Shown one piece after another: positions 36,999-46,528 of a stretch of DNA of 48,536 bases. The stretch spans positions 1 to 48,536 of the forward strand of contig CALDDM010000003.1 in assembly GCA_937936355.1 (NCBI GenBank), in the 5' to 3' direction. The position numbers were made by a program, and so were the translations under genes. The notes beneath the pieces are model-generated. The model made no database searches, was not told the DNA's origin, and worked only from the letters and a program-made list of their open reading frames with translations. Each line of letters opens with the position of its first letter. The stretch's first letter is position 1. This DNA comes from Minisyncoccota bacterium (lineage in GTDB: Bacteria; Patescibacteriota; Minisyncoccia; Moranbacterales; GCA-2747515).

Positions 36999-37163
36999 TT
37001 TGCCTCATTTTTTTGACTGTGGACAAGTTAGGGAAAATATTTTGCAATATGAAATAAAATGTATTACGATGAAGTTATGATATAAGTGAAGACATTTACT
37101 GAGGTTTTGTGTAAATGGGTAAATGTCTAGATTTCCTATCATGTAATATATAACAAAAAAACT

Positions 37164-37727
37164 ATGTCAAAGGTCATGTGGATCGTGATTGCCATGATTC
37201 TGTGGGTTTTTGTTTGCGCATGGTGGTTTTGCAACATTAAAGGTCAATGTAGTGAAAAACCATTAGCAAAAGCAGATGTCCAAAAGAATGTACCGGCAAA
37301 AGTCGTGAGGGAGCCAGCTCCAATCCCGGAGCCTGTGCCAGAGCCAGCTCCAGAACTAGCTCCAATCCCGGAGCCTGTGCCAGAGCCAGCTCCAGAACCA
37401 GCTCCAATCCCGGAGCCTGTGCCAGAGCCAAAGCCTGCATTTATATGTACAGATTATCTGAAGGGCACACTCAAGCTTGGGCAAGCTTCAAATACCTCGG
37501 TTGATGCTACGAAAGTTGAGGAGTTTCTGAATCAGTATGAAGGTGCTTCCCTTGCTGTGGACGGTGTTTACGGAGCTGCAGATGAGCAAGCTGTCCGTTC
37601 ATTCCAGCAAAAATACTCTCAGAGTGTTCTCGAGCCGCTTGGCTTAGCTGGTCCAACAGGTCATGTTTTGGGTTATACTCGCGCACAAATCAACAAGCTG
37701 TATTGTCAATACAAAGAGGCAGAGTAA
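37164..37727 (+). CDS. Membrane-anchored PG-binding-domain-like protein with a Pro/Glu-rich linker
   Basis: N-terminal TM; PEPVPEPAPE repeats; LKLGQASNTSVDATKVEEFLNQYEGASLAVDGVYGAADEQAVRSFQQKY. Confidence 0.8.
   Translation: MSKVMWIVIAMILWVFVCAWWFCNIKGQCSEKPLAKADVQKNVPAKVVREPAPIPEPVPEPAPELAPIPEPVPEPAPEPAPIPEPVPEPKPAFICTDYLKGTLKLGQASNTSVDATKVEEFLNQYEGASLAVDGVYGAADEQAVRSFQQKYSQSVLEPLGLAGPTGHVLGYTRAQINKLYCQYKEAE
37317..37431 (+). repeat. 42-bp in-frame tandem repeat (about 2.7 copies)
   Basis: gctccaatcccggagcctgtgccagagcca... recurs at 37317, 37359 and 37401. Confidence 0.9.
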
Positions 37728-37756
37728 ATCTACGTATAAAATTTTAAAGAAAAAAT

Positions 37757-38161
37757 ATGGAACTATTTACAGAGATATTGGCTTGTGCTCCATTGCCATT
37801 ATTTATCATGCTTGCAATTGCAGCTTTTCTTGGGTGGCTCTTGCGGCATTTGATGGGTGGAGGAAGTGATGGAAACGGTGCCGCAGGAGGTGTGATTCCC
37901 CTGAGTGTTGATCCCAATGACCTGAAAGTTGTCGAAGGAATCGGACCAAAGATTGAAGAGTTGTTGCATGCCGCTGGTATTGGCACATGGTCAGATCTTG
38001 CTGCTACCAATGTTGATCGGTTACAAAGTATTCTGACAGAAGCAGGACCGCGCTTCAAAATGCATGATCCAAAAACATGGCCTGAGCAGGCTGCGTATGC
38101 CCGTGATGGTCAGTGGGATCAACTCAAAGAGTATCAAGATTTCCTTATCGGTGGAAAATAG
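37757..38161 (+). CDS. TM-anchored helix-hairpin-helix domain protein
   Basis: LKVVEGIGPKIEELLHAAGIGTWSDLAATNVDRLQSIL. Confidence 0.75.
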   Translation: MELFTEILACAPLPLFIMLAIAAFLGWLLRHLMGGGSDGNGAAGGVIPLSVDPNDLKVVEGIGPKIEELLHAAGIGTWSDLAATNVDRLQSILTEAGPRFKMHDPKTWPEQAAYARDGQWDQLKEYQDFLIGGK

Positions 38162-38189
38162 ATTTCCATTGATCTGGTAAGGATCATTT

Positions 38190-38220
38190 AAAGACCCTGC
38201 TTGTTAGGGTCTTTATTTTT
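38190..38220 (+). terminator. Rho-independent terminator
   Basis: aaagaccctgcttgttagggtctttattttt. Confidence 0.88.
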
Positions 38221-38294
38221 TGGGATATTTTGTATCGACTTTGTGCAGTCTGTATGTTATAGTATGGTGTATTAAATAGAGTGAATTCAAGAAA

Positions 38295-38900
38295 ATGAAT
38301 AATCATCCAAGGAAGGAACGTACGTTTGTGATTATTAAGCCAGATGGCATTCAGCGTAGTCTTACGGGAGAAATTATCTCTCGTTTTGAGCGTGTGGGTC
38401 TAAAGACGGTTGGCATGAAAATGATTATGGCAACAGAGGACCAATGTTGGAAGCACTATAACAAGGATGATGAGTGGTTTCAGTCAAAGGGTGAGAATGC
38501 GGTTGCTAATCGAGAAAAGCTTGGCTTGCCGGTTGAGAAAGAAGCGATTGAGTATGGTCGTGACATTATCGGTGTTGTCGTGAAGTATATGGTGGCGAGT
38601 CCAGTCATTGTCATGGCACTTGAGGGGAATGAGGCGTGTACAGTCGTTAAAAAACTCGTTGGTGGCACAGAGCCTGCAACTGCCGATATCGGCACAATTC
38701 GTGGAGATTTTACCATTGATTCTTATCAGATTACGGATGTTGATGGTCGAGCTGTTCGTAATCTTGTCCATTGTAGCGATAATCCTGAAGAGGCAGACTA
38801 TGAAATTGGATTGTGGTTCGACAAGTCTGAGTTGATTGATTATCGACTTGTACAAGAAGCAATGCTCTATGATGTAAATCTTGATGGTATCATGGAGTAG
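38295..38900 (+). CDS. ndk: Nucleoside-diphosphate kinase (extended form)
   Basis: RTFVIIKPDGIQRSLTGEIISRFERVGLKTVGMKM...GTIRGDF...RNLVHCSDNPEEADYEIGLWF. Confidence 0.92.
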   Translation: MNNHPRKERTFVIIKPDGIQRSLTGEIISRFERVGLKTVGMKMIMATEDQCWKHYNKDDEWFQSKGENAVANREKLGLPVEKEAIEYGRDIIGVVVKYMVASPVIVMALEGNEACTVVKKLVGGTEPATADIGTIRGDFTIDSYQITDVDGRAVRNLVHCSDNPEEADYEIGLWFDKSELIDYRLVQEAMLYDVNLDGIME

Positions 38901-38921
38901 TTATCCGAGTATCACTATGTG

Positions 38922-38947
38922 AGCCGCCTCATACGGGCGGCTTTGTA
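38922..38947 (+). terminator. Hairpin terminator
   Basis: agccgcctcatacgggcggctttg. Confidence 0.75.
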
Positions 38948-39034
38948 TTTGGGTTGATGTGTTTGGGGTATACTAAGTAGTAGGGTATTGGAGGAGAATT
39001 GTAAGTCATTTGTGATATTCGCTTAAGGGAATGT

Positions 39035-39577
39035 GTGCGTATGAGGAATTTGTTTGCCAACAAATCATGGAAGAGTATTTTATGGGGCGCTGTTAGCGTG
39101 GTTGTTTTTGCTGTTGCGAGTGGCGAATTCTCTGAGTATATGCCGTGGTCTAGTGATGTGCAGGATATTAAACCTGTAGAAGGTGATTCACAGGCAGGTA
39201 GGGCTCGCGTCGATTATGTTGTTGATGGTGATACTGTCGTGCTGGAAGGTGGTGTCAAGATTCGTTTATTGGGTATTGATACGCCTGAGCGTGGTGAGCC
39301 GTACTATGATGTTGCAACTGATCGACTCAAAGAGTTAGTGGCTGGTAAGGATGTTATCTTGAAACGCGATGTGTCAGAGACGGATCGATATGGTCGCGGG
39401 TTGCGACATATCTACGTTGGGGATACGTGGGTGAATGAGATCATGATTTCTGAGGGCTTGGCACGAATGGTGACGTATCCTCCAGATGTTGCACATAAAA
39501 CACATTTTCGAGCACTCCAGCGAGAGGCCCTTGAAAATAAACGGGGATTGTGGCAGAATATAGGCAATAAAGAATAA
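39035..39577 (+). CDS. Staphylococcal-nuclease-like (SNase) protein, membrane-anchored
   Basis: DYVVDGDTVVLEGGVKIRLLGIDTPERGEPY...SETDRYGRGLRHIYV. Confidence 0.9.
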   Translation: MRMRNLFANKSWKSILWGAVSVVVFAVASGEFSEYMPWSSDVQDIKPVEGDSQAGRARVDYVVDGDTVVLEGGVKIRLLGIDTPERGEPYYDVATDRLKELVAGKDVILKRDVSETDRYGRGLRHIYVGDTWVNEIMISEGLARMVTYPPDVAHKTHFRALQREALENKRGLWQNIGNKE

Positions 39578-39587
39578 ATACTTTCTT

Positions 39588-40409
39588 ATGAAAATTGAGG
39601 CCGTTGATTACGCTGCTTTTCGCAATAGTGCGTGGGAGCTTTTTAAACAGAATGCTCTTTTGCTTTGTGGTGCTTTTGTCTTGTGGCAGATCTTTACAAT
39701 CATTATTGATGCTGTTAAGAATGCTCTTTTGGGCACACTTATACAGCCTGATTCCCTGCAGACATCGTCAGCCCCTTCTTCATTTGCAGAGATGGTCAGT
39801 AGCCTGGATCCTCAATTTTTTGGCATCTTCGCTTTGGCTTTGATTTCCTTGATTGCGACTGTTCTCTTTAACTCCCTCTTTCATTTCGGATTTGCATATC
39901 TCGTTAGTGAGTATGTAAAGACTAAGGCAGCTAGTGTAGCTAATCTTTTTCATGGATTTAAGGATGTAAGACATTGGTTGTATTTTCTTGGTGTAACGTT
40001 GTTTATGACAATTGCTATCTATGGAATTCTCTTCCTTGGCGCTCTGGGTGCTGTGTTAGCATTTGGATTGTTGGGGGAGGTGTCGGCTGGCTTAGGCCTC
40101 GCTGTTGCGTGTTTGGTTGCGGCTGTATTTTTGTACATTGTTATTTATCTTTCTATTAATTGGGTTTTTGCTACTCTTGCTGCCATTATTGACAAGAAGC
40201 CTCCTATGGACGCCTTGCGATACAGTAAATATCTTGTGCAGAACAATAGAAGGGAAGTTTTACGTATTTTAATGCAATGTTTTGGATGGATCATTGTTGG
40301 TTTGCTTTGCTTTGGTGTTGGTCTGATCGTGGCAGTGCCTTTTGTGATGATTCTCATGACGAAGTATTATATCGCGTTTCGGGATCATGATGTAGCAACT
40401 ATGCAGTAG
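39588..40409 (+). CDS. Multi-TM membrane protein
   Basis: 273 aa; multiple hydrophobic helices. Confidence 0.7.
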   Translation: MKIEAVDYAAFRNSAWELFKQNALLLCGAFVLWQIFTIIIDAVKNALLGTLIQPDSLQTSSAPSSFAEMVSSLDPQFFGIFALALISLIATVLFNSLFHFGFAYLVSEYVKTKAASVANLFHGFKDVRHWLYFLGVTLFMTIAIYGILFLGALGAVLAFGLLGEVSAGLGLAVACLVAAVFLYIVIYLSINWVFATLAAIIDKKPPMDALRYSKYLVQNNRREVLRILMQCFGWIIVGLLCFGVGLIVAVPFVMILMTKYYIAFRDHDVATMQ

Positions 40410-40441
40410 ATAAGATAAAGAATATAAGCTTTAGGGGGCGT

Positions 40442-41506
40442 ATGAATACTCAGAAGGATTCACTTCATTTGAAGCGGCGTGTAAATCGAAAAAACAAGGA
40501 TCAGGCTCTTGCTGAGATTGCAGGAGAGGATTTTTCTCGTCGTACCATTTCTTTTTATCGGTATGTTTCTTTGTCAGGCCCACAAGCAATGCGGGATTTG
40601 CTTTTTGACTCTTTGGATGAGATGGGTTGTAAGGGTCGGATTTATGTTGCATCTGAAGGTATAAATGCACAAATGAATGTACCGCTTCCTGCATGGGGCA
40701 CCTTTGATGACTTTATACAGAGCATACCAGAATTTTCTGGTGTTCCTTATAAGATTGCACGCGAAGAAGCGAGCGTCCCTTCATTTTGGAAACTTACCAT
40801 TAAAGTCAAGAAAAAGATCGTGGCTGACGGTATAGATGATCCAACATTTGATCCCTCTAATACAGGGAAGTATATGGATGCAGAGGAGGTTAATCGTGCA
40901 ATCGATAATCCAGATGTTCTTGTTGTTGATATGCGTAATCAGTATGAAGCAGAGGTTGGTCATTTTCCTGGGGCGCATATTATGCAAGTTGATACATTTC
41001 AGGAGCAGTTAGCGAGTGTAGAGAAAGAGCTTGGAGAGCATAAGAGCCGTGAGGTTCTTATGTATTGCACGGGTGGCATACGGTGTGAAAAGGCGAGTGC
41101 GTGGTTTAAACATAAGGGCTTTGGTGATGTTGCGCATATCAAAGGAGGGATTATTGACTATGATCGTCAAGTAAAGGAGCGTGGTCTTGAGAACAAATTT
41201 ATGGGCAAGAACTTTGTCTTTGACGAGAGGTTGGGTGAACGTATTAGTGAAGATGTTATTTCGACGTGCCATATTTGTGAAAAAAAGCCTTCTGATACGC
41301 ACTACAACTGTGCAAATCTTTCTTGTCATGTTCTGTTTATCTCGTGTGATACCTGCAGATTGCGGTGTGGTGATTATTGCTCCCGGCAATGTTGTGCTTT
41401 TGACAAAATCCCTAGCAGGCTTAAGAAGCCGATGATAAGGATGTATAACAAAGTGCGTCGTACGTATAAACCGACTTTTCATAAGACGAAGTTTCGTCCA
41501 CAGTGA
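40442..41506 (+). CDS. trhO: tRNA uridine(34) hydroxylase, rhodanese-type
   Basis: LVVDMRNQYEAEVGHFPGAHIMQVDTFQEQ...VLMYCTGGIRCEKASAWFKHKGF; C-terminal Cys-rich region. Confidence 0.9.
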   Translation: MNTQKDSLHLKRRVNRKNKDQALAEIAGEDFSRRTISFYRYVSLSGPQAMRDLLFDSLDEMGCKGRIYVASEGINAQMNVPLPAWGTFDDFIQSIPEFSGVPYKIAREEASVPSFWKLTIKVKKKIVADGIDDPTFDPSNTGKYMDAEEVNRAIDNPDVLVVDMRNQYEAEVGHFPGAHIMQVDTFQEQLASVEKELGEHKSREVLMYCTGGIRCEKASAWFKHKGFGDVAHIKGGIIDYDRQVKERGLENKFMGKNFVFDERLGERISEDVISTCHICEKKPSDTHYNCANLSCHVLFISCDTCRLRCGDYCSRQCCAFDKIPSRLKKPMIRMYNKVRRTYKPTFHKTKFRPQ

Positions 41507-41605
41507 TAACATAGAGTGCTCGGAAGACGATTCGATGCAGGCACTGGAGGATCGTTACATTTTTCTTTGCGTGATAAAATAGTGAGATAAAAAATAAAAA
41601 CTACA

Positions 41606-42781
41606 ATGGAAATTTCTGGTCACTTTCGAATGCGGGATCATAAGGTTGGCTTTGTGACATCGCTTGGGTTTCTTTTTGGTATTTCCGTTGCTTTGGTTGC
41701 CTATATAGGATCATCGTATTTTCGTGAAGCGACGGGCGTTGAGAATGTGGGTTTATTTTATGTTGTTATCTTTTCGCTTTTGTTGGTGTGTCTGCTTAAT
41801 TTGCATAGGATCTTTCTCTGGTTTGGGCGTTCACGGACCTTGCTCTTTCTCCTTTGTGCGCAGATTGTTATTTTGAGTGCATTAGCTGCGCTGCCTGTTG
41901 GACCATGGGGGGCCTTTTTTCTCATACTATACTATGCGCTCTATGGTGTGATTTGGGTTGTCTGGGACTCCGTACTAGAAGCGTACTCTTCAGATGAGCA
42001 AACTGGCCGTATTCGAGGCATGTTTTTGAGTGTGTGGGGTTTTGGTGCGATTATTGGCCCGCTTTTGTCCCTATCGCTTCTCGAGCGCTATGGGTATGGA
42101 TTGATCTTTTCACTTGTTCTTGGTCTTTATGCTGTTATGCTTGTCATTGCCTTGATCACTCTTCGTGAAATTAAAGGTGCAATTGATCATCATGTCTTTG
42201 CCCTGCGCGATACGGTGCATCGACTTTGGTCGAATCAGGCTTTGCGACGTGTGTATTGGGTTGCTATAAGCTTGAGCTTTTCTGCTGCAACGCTTGTTGT
42301 TTTTATTCCTTTAAAATTACGGGACCTTGGTTTTGAGTGGTCTGAGATGGGATTGATGTTTACGATTATGCTTTTACCTTTTGTTTTGCTTGAATATCCT
42401 GCTGGTGTTTTGGCTGATAGGAAATATGGAGAGAAAGAGATTATGTTTATCGGCTTTGTGATTTTGATTGTGGCGATCTTTTTCATGGCTATCTCGCAAT
42501 CTCGGTCTTTTGTCGTGTGGACTGCGATTTTGACGCTGTCGCGCGTGGGGTATGCACTGATTGAGTCTATGCGTGACATCTATTTCTATAAGCAAATTGA
42601 TGGAAGTGATGTTGCTCTTATTAATCTCTTTCGTACTGCACGACCTGTTGCATATATCCTTTCGATGATTACAGCAACAATTTTTGGTATTTTGTTTGGT
42701 CAAGGCGCAATCTTTTTTGTTCTTACAGTTGTTATATTGATAGGTCTTTATCCTGTTGTGCGCCTCGTCGACACGAAGTAG
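41606..42781 (+). CDS. MFS transporter
   Basis: About 12 hydrophobic segments; GRIRGMFLSVWGFGAIIGPLLSLSLLERYG. Confidence 0.8.
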   Translation: MEISGHFRMRDHKVGFVTSLGFLFGISVALVAYIGSSYFREATGVENVGLFYVVIFSLLLVCLLNLHRIFLWFGRSRTLLFLLCAQIVILSALAALPVGPWGAFFLILYYALYGVIWVVWDSVLEAYSSDEQTGRIRGMFLSVWGFGAIIGPLLSLSLLERYGYGLIFSLVLGLYAVMLVIALITLREIKGAIDHHVFALRDTVHRLWSNQALRRVYWVAISLSFSAATLVVFIPLKLRDLGFEWSEMGLMFTIMLLPFVLLEYPAGVLADRKYGEKEIMFIGFVILIVAIFFMAISQSRSFVVWTAILTLSRVGYALIESMRDIYFYKQIDGSDVALINLFRTARPVAYILSMITATIFGILFGQGAIFFVLTVVILIGLYPVVRLVDTK

Positions 42782-42926
42782 GGGAGTCGTAGAGAGAGTA
42801 TTGAAGTTATATTTGATACTTCTGTAGCGTTGTTTTTCTCGAATGCGATTGTGGGGTGGATTTGCTTAGGATCACTTTGGGGGTGGACACACTTTTCGTC
42901 TTGGCGTAAATTGCCTGCATGCTATA

Positions 42927-43646
42927 ATGCTTTTTATGGAATACCGTGTTAAAACTGATCATTTTGAAGGTCCTCTGGATCTTCTTCTGTCACTGATCGA
43001 GGAGCAGAAATTAGATATCACACAAGTTGCGCTTGCGCATGTTACTGACGCATATCTTGACTATATAAAGAGTCAGCAAACAATTTCTCTCGCTAGTATG
43101 ACTGATTTTTTGTCTGTAGCCGCAAAGCTTGTCTTGATTAAGTCACGGGCTTTGTTACCACTTTTGCAGTTTGATGATGAGGAGGAGCAAGATATTGCCG
43201 AGCTTGAGAGGCAGCTATCTGCACTTGCAGCACTCAAGGAGCACATACCTGACTTCTCATTGGCTATGTCTGATGCTCAATCACTTTATGCACGTAAAAG
43301 TATGTGGGGTACGCAGGTTCAGTTTATACCCGCAGATAATATCACTGCGCAGGCAATGAGAGAGGCTTTTGAGAAGTCACTTTACTCGATACCGCAACTT
43401 GATTCAATTGAAGAGAAAATTATTGCAGATGTGATGTCATTGGAGCAGAAGATTTCACATATTCAGCTTATCATAAAGGAGAAGGCTGAGATTGCATTTT
43501 CGGAGATTGGTACAGGTAGTCGTCATGATGTTGTTGTGTCATTCCTCGCGTTACTTGAGCTTGTTAAGCAAAAAATAGTAGTCGCTGATCAGGATGGTAT
43601 CTTTCATGATATTTTTGTTAAGTCGGAAAGTGAGAAATCTATATGA
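42927..43646 (+). CDS. scpA: Segregation and condensation protein A
   Basis: YRVKTDHFEGPLDLLLSLIEEQKLDITQVALAHVTDAYL. Confidence 0.95.
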   Translation: MLFMEYRVKTDHFEGPLDLLLSLIEEQKLDITQVALAHVTDAYLDYIKSQQTISLASMTDFLSVAAKLVLIKSRALLPLLQFDDEEEQDIAELERQLSALAALKEHIPDFSLAMSDAQSLYARKSMWGTQVQFIPADNITAQAMREAFEKSLYSIPQLDSIEEKIIADVMSLEQKISHIQLIIKEKAEIAFSEIGTGSRHDVVVSFLALLELVKQKIVVADQDGIFHDIFVKSESEKSI

Positions 43647-44311
43647 ATAATAAAACTGATATGCCAGAATCTGAAAATGGTACGCATTCTCACTCTGACG
43701 TAACGCCAGAAGATAAGAAGCGTCACGGAGCAACGTTGGAAGCAATTCTTTTTGTGCATGGTAGTCCTATCTCCTATTCGCGTATCGCTGAGGTCTTAGG
43801 TGTTTCGCGTAATCACGCCGTAGAAATTGTTGAGTACTTAGCCGATGATTATAATACTCGTGAGTCTGGTCTGCAGGTAATCGTTCATGATCAAACTGTG
43901 CAAATGGTAACACACAAGGCACATGCGCATGTGATCGAGGGTTTTATAAAAAAACAGTTGGAGGGAAATTTGTCACAAGCAGCATTAGAAGTCTTGGCTG
44001 TTGTCGCGTATCGCGGTCCTTTGTCGAAGCCTGATATAGAGGCTATTCGTGGGGTCAATTGTTCGTTTACACTGCGAAATCTTTCTTTGCGCGGCTTGAT
44101 AGAACGTGCGCCTCACCCCACTGATTCTCGAACGCAACTTTATCGTGTTACGATGGACTTTGTGCGTCATGTTGGCGTTGAAAGCCTGCAAGATCTACCG
44201 CATTTTGATCAGCTTATAAGTGATCGTCGCATTGATGCTGTCTTGTATGGTGAGCAGTTAGAGGATGCACCAAAAGCTCCCCCTTCACCAACACAAGGTA
44301 CTCAAGATTAA
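43643..44311 (+). CDS. scpB: Segregation and condensation protein B
   Basis: LEAILFVHGSPISYSRIAEVLGV...LSQAALEVLAVVAYRGPLSKPDIEAIRGVN; 4-nt overlap with scpA. Confidence 0.95.
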   Translation: MNNKTDMPESENGTHSHSDVTPEDKKRHGATLEAILFVHGSPISYSRIAEVLGVSRNHAVEIVEYLADDYNTRESGLQVIVHDQTVQMVTHKAHAHVIEGFIKKQLEGNLSQAALEVLAVVAYRGPLSKPDIEAIRGVNCSFTLRNLSLRGLIERAPHPTDSRTQLYRVTMDFVRHVGVESLQDLPHFDQLISDRRIDAVLYGEQLEDAPKAPPSPTQGTQD

Positions 44312-45366
44312 TGTCAGTAGTTGTAAAAAAAATCTTACAGTATGTCTCTGCACATCGAGAGCTTTTGATTGTTATTCCGCTAGCAATTATTTTTTTTGGT
44401 ATTCTATCCATCAGTGTGATGATGTTTGGATCGCTTAAATCCAGTCATGCTCAGCGCACTGTGCAGGCCGTGCGAGATCTTGTTGAGCGCGTTGCCCCGG
44501 TAATTCCAGGCATACCTTTGAGCGCTCCACACATGGATGTCCCACAGAAAAAAGTGGATATTGTAGAGCTGCAAGTGAGTGCTCGCAGTAGCGCTGTGAT
44601 CGATGTGCATTCTGGTGAAATGATTTATGAGAAAAATGCTTTTGAAAAAAGGTCTATTGCCTCTACCACAAAGCTTTTGACTGCCATGGTTGTTGTTGAT
44701 AGTGTGCCAGATATCGATGAATATGTGACGATTACCCAGCCCATGCTTAATGTTGTCGGTGTTCGGGTGGGTTGTGAAAGTTCCTACTCGTGCTCTGGTG
44801 TGCAGCTTGTCGTTGGCGAGCAATTGCGTATTCGCGATCTTTTGAAGGCAATGCTGATTGGTAGTGCAAATGATGCAGCTCAAGCATTAGCACTTCATGT
44901 TGCATCATCGGAAGATGCTTTTGCTCGACGCATGAATGCACAGATGCAAAAGCTACGCTTGACTGGGAGTAATTTTTGCAGGCCGTCAGGTCTTGAGGTT
45001 GATGATGCCTCCCGCATAAATTCATGTTTTTCAACTGCTCGCGATGTTGGTCAGGTTGCCGCGATTATCGCTCGCGAGGCTCGGTATAAGCCGATTATGG
45101 AGATACTTGGCGCTTCTCGCGCTGACTTTCAATCAAGAGATGGTACAATAAAGCATGTTACCCAAACAACAAATGATCTCCTTAAGCAGAAGGTGGTAAT
45201 TGCAGGCAAGACAGGCTTTACGCTTCGCGCTGGCAGCTCCTTTGTTGGTATTGCAGATCATTTGTTGCCTGGGGACCGTTTTGTGACTGTTGTCTTGGAT
45301 TCATCTGATCGTTTTGCGGATACATCAAAAATAATACATTGGGTGCGGAAATCTTTTATTTGGTAG
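44311..45366 (+). CDS. D-alanyl-D-alanine carboxypeptidase (serine-type, S11-like)
   Basis: SARSSAVIDVHSGEMIYEKNAFEKRSIASTTKLLTAMV; SxxK = STTK; AGKTGFT KTG box. Confidence 0.9.
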   Translation: MSVVVKKILQYVSAHRELLIVIPLAIIFFGILSISVMMFGSLKSSHAQRTVQAVRDLVERVAPVIPGIPLSAPHMDVPQKKVDIVELQVSARSSAVIDVHSGEMIYEKNAFEKRSIASTTKLLTAMVVVDSVPDIDEYVTITQPMLNVVGVRVGCESSYSCSGVQLVVGEQLRIRDLLKAMLIGSANDAAQALALHVASSEDAFARRMNAQMQKLRLTGSNFCRPSGLEVDDASRINSCFSTARDVGQVAAIIAREARYKPIMEILGASRADFQSRDGTIKHVTQTTNDLLKQKVVIAGKTGFTLRAGSSFVGIADHLLPGDRFVTVVLDSSDRFADTSKIIHWVRKSFIW

Positions 45367-45392
45367 AGATGTTGTGTATTTAACTTTCCTTT

Positions 45393-46493
45393 ATGGTTGA
45401 ACTATCGAACTTTTATACAGTGCCTTATATTATTGACATCATTAAGGTGATGACAACAGGCGTTTTGGCGTTTATCATTGCTTTTGCATTCACACCTTTT
45501 TGGACTAATTTTCTCTATAGAAATAAAATTGGCATCAAAATTAAGAAGACGGGTGTGCAGGGGGATAAGTTGACATATGTTTCGCGTTTTCATGCGAATA
45601 AGGGTGGAACGCCGACGATGGGTGGTGTGATCGTGTGGTTTAGTGTCATTATTCTCATCTTTGCTTCGCAATTTGTTTTACCTGAGCTTGCGAAGCTCTA
45701 TGACTCTCACTTTCTTGCGCGTCTTGATTTTTTGTCACGTAAAGAGACCTACCTTCCACTTTTTGCTCTTGCTGCCGCAGGTACACTTGGTTTGTTTGAT
45801 GATATTATGAGTGTGCGTGGTTGGGGAAGTAATAAGGGTGGTGGAATGCGCTTTGCACTGCGTTTTGGATGGTTGTTTGTTATTGCGGGACTGGGATCGT
45901 GGTGGTTTTATGATAAGTTGGGATGGGATCTTTTCCATGTGCCAGGTGTTGGAGATTTTTCAATTGGCCTGTGGTATATTCCACTCTTTATCTTTGTTAT
46001 TATTTTTACAGCGTTTTCTTCCAATGAAACTGATGGTCTCGACGGATTAAATGGTGGCGTTCTTTTGATTGCATTTGCCTCCTTTGCTATGGTTGCGTTT
46101 TTCCAGAATAAGGTTGATCTCGCAGCTTTTTGCGCGGCACTTTCTGGGGCGCTCCTTGCCTTCTTGTGGTTTAACATTCATCCAGCCCGGTTTTTTATGG
46201 GGGATACAGGGGCGGTTGGCTTGGGTGCTACGCTTGGTGTTGTTGCGCTTTTGACTAACTCTATTGTGCCACTTTTTGTGATTGTGTTTATCTACTCACT
46301 GGAGTCGGGTAGCGCTTTTATCCAGCTTTTTTCTAAGCGTTTTTTTGGTCGCAAGGTTTTTTTAGCTGCACCGATTCACCATCATTTTCAGGCGCTTGGC
46401 TGGCCTGAACCAAAGATCGTTATGCGCGCGTGGATTTTTACTGCACTTACAGCTGGTATCGGCACTCTTATCGCTATTATTGGTCAGGGGTAG
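45393..46493 (+). CDS. mraY: Phospho-N-acetylmuramoyl-pentapeptide transferase
   Basis: GGTPTMGGVIVW...NETDGLDGLNGG...HPARFFMGDTGAVGLG...APIHHHFQALGWPEPKIVMRAW. Confidence 0.95.
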   Translation: MVELSNFYTVPYIIDIIKVMTTGVLAFIIAFAFTPFWTNFLYRNKIGIKIKKTGVQGDKLTYVSRFHANKGGTPTMGGVIVWFSVIILIFASQFVLPELAKLYDSHFLARLDFLSRKETYLPLFALAAAGTLGLFDDIMSVRGWGSNKGGGMRFALRFGWLFVIAGLGSWWFYDKLGWDLFHVPGVGDFSIGLWYIPLFIFVIIFTAFSSNETDGLDGLNGGVLLIAFASFAMVAFFQNKVDLAAFCAALSGALLAFLWFNIHPARFFMGDTGAVGLGATLGVVALLTNSIVPLFVIVFIYSLESGSAFIQLFSKRFFGRKVFLAAPIHHHFQALGWPEPKIVMRAWIFTALTAGIGTLIAIIGQG

Positions 46494-46528
46494 AAGGCTT
46501 TTGTATTTAATCATATTAGACTCTGTGT

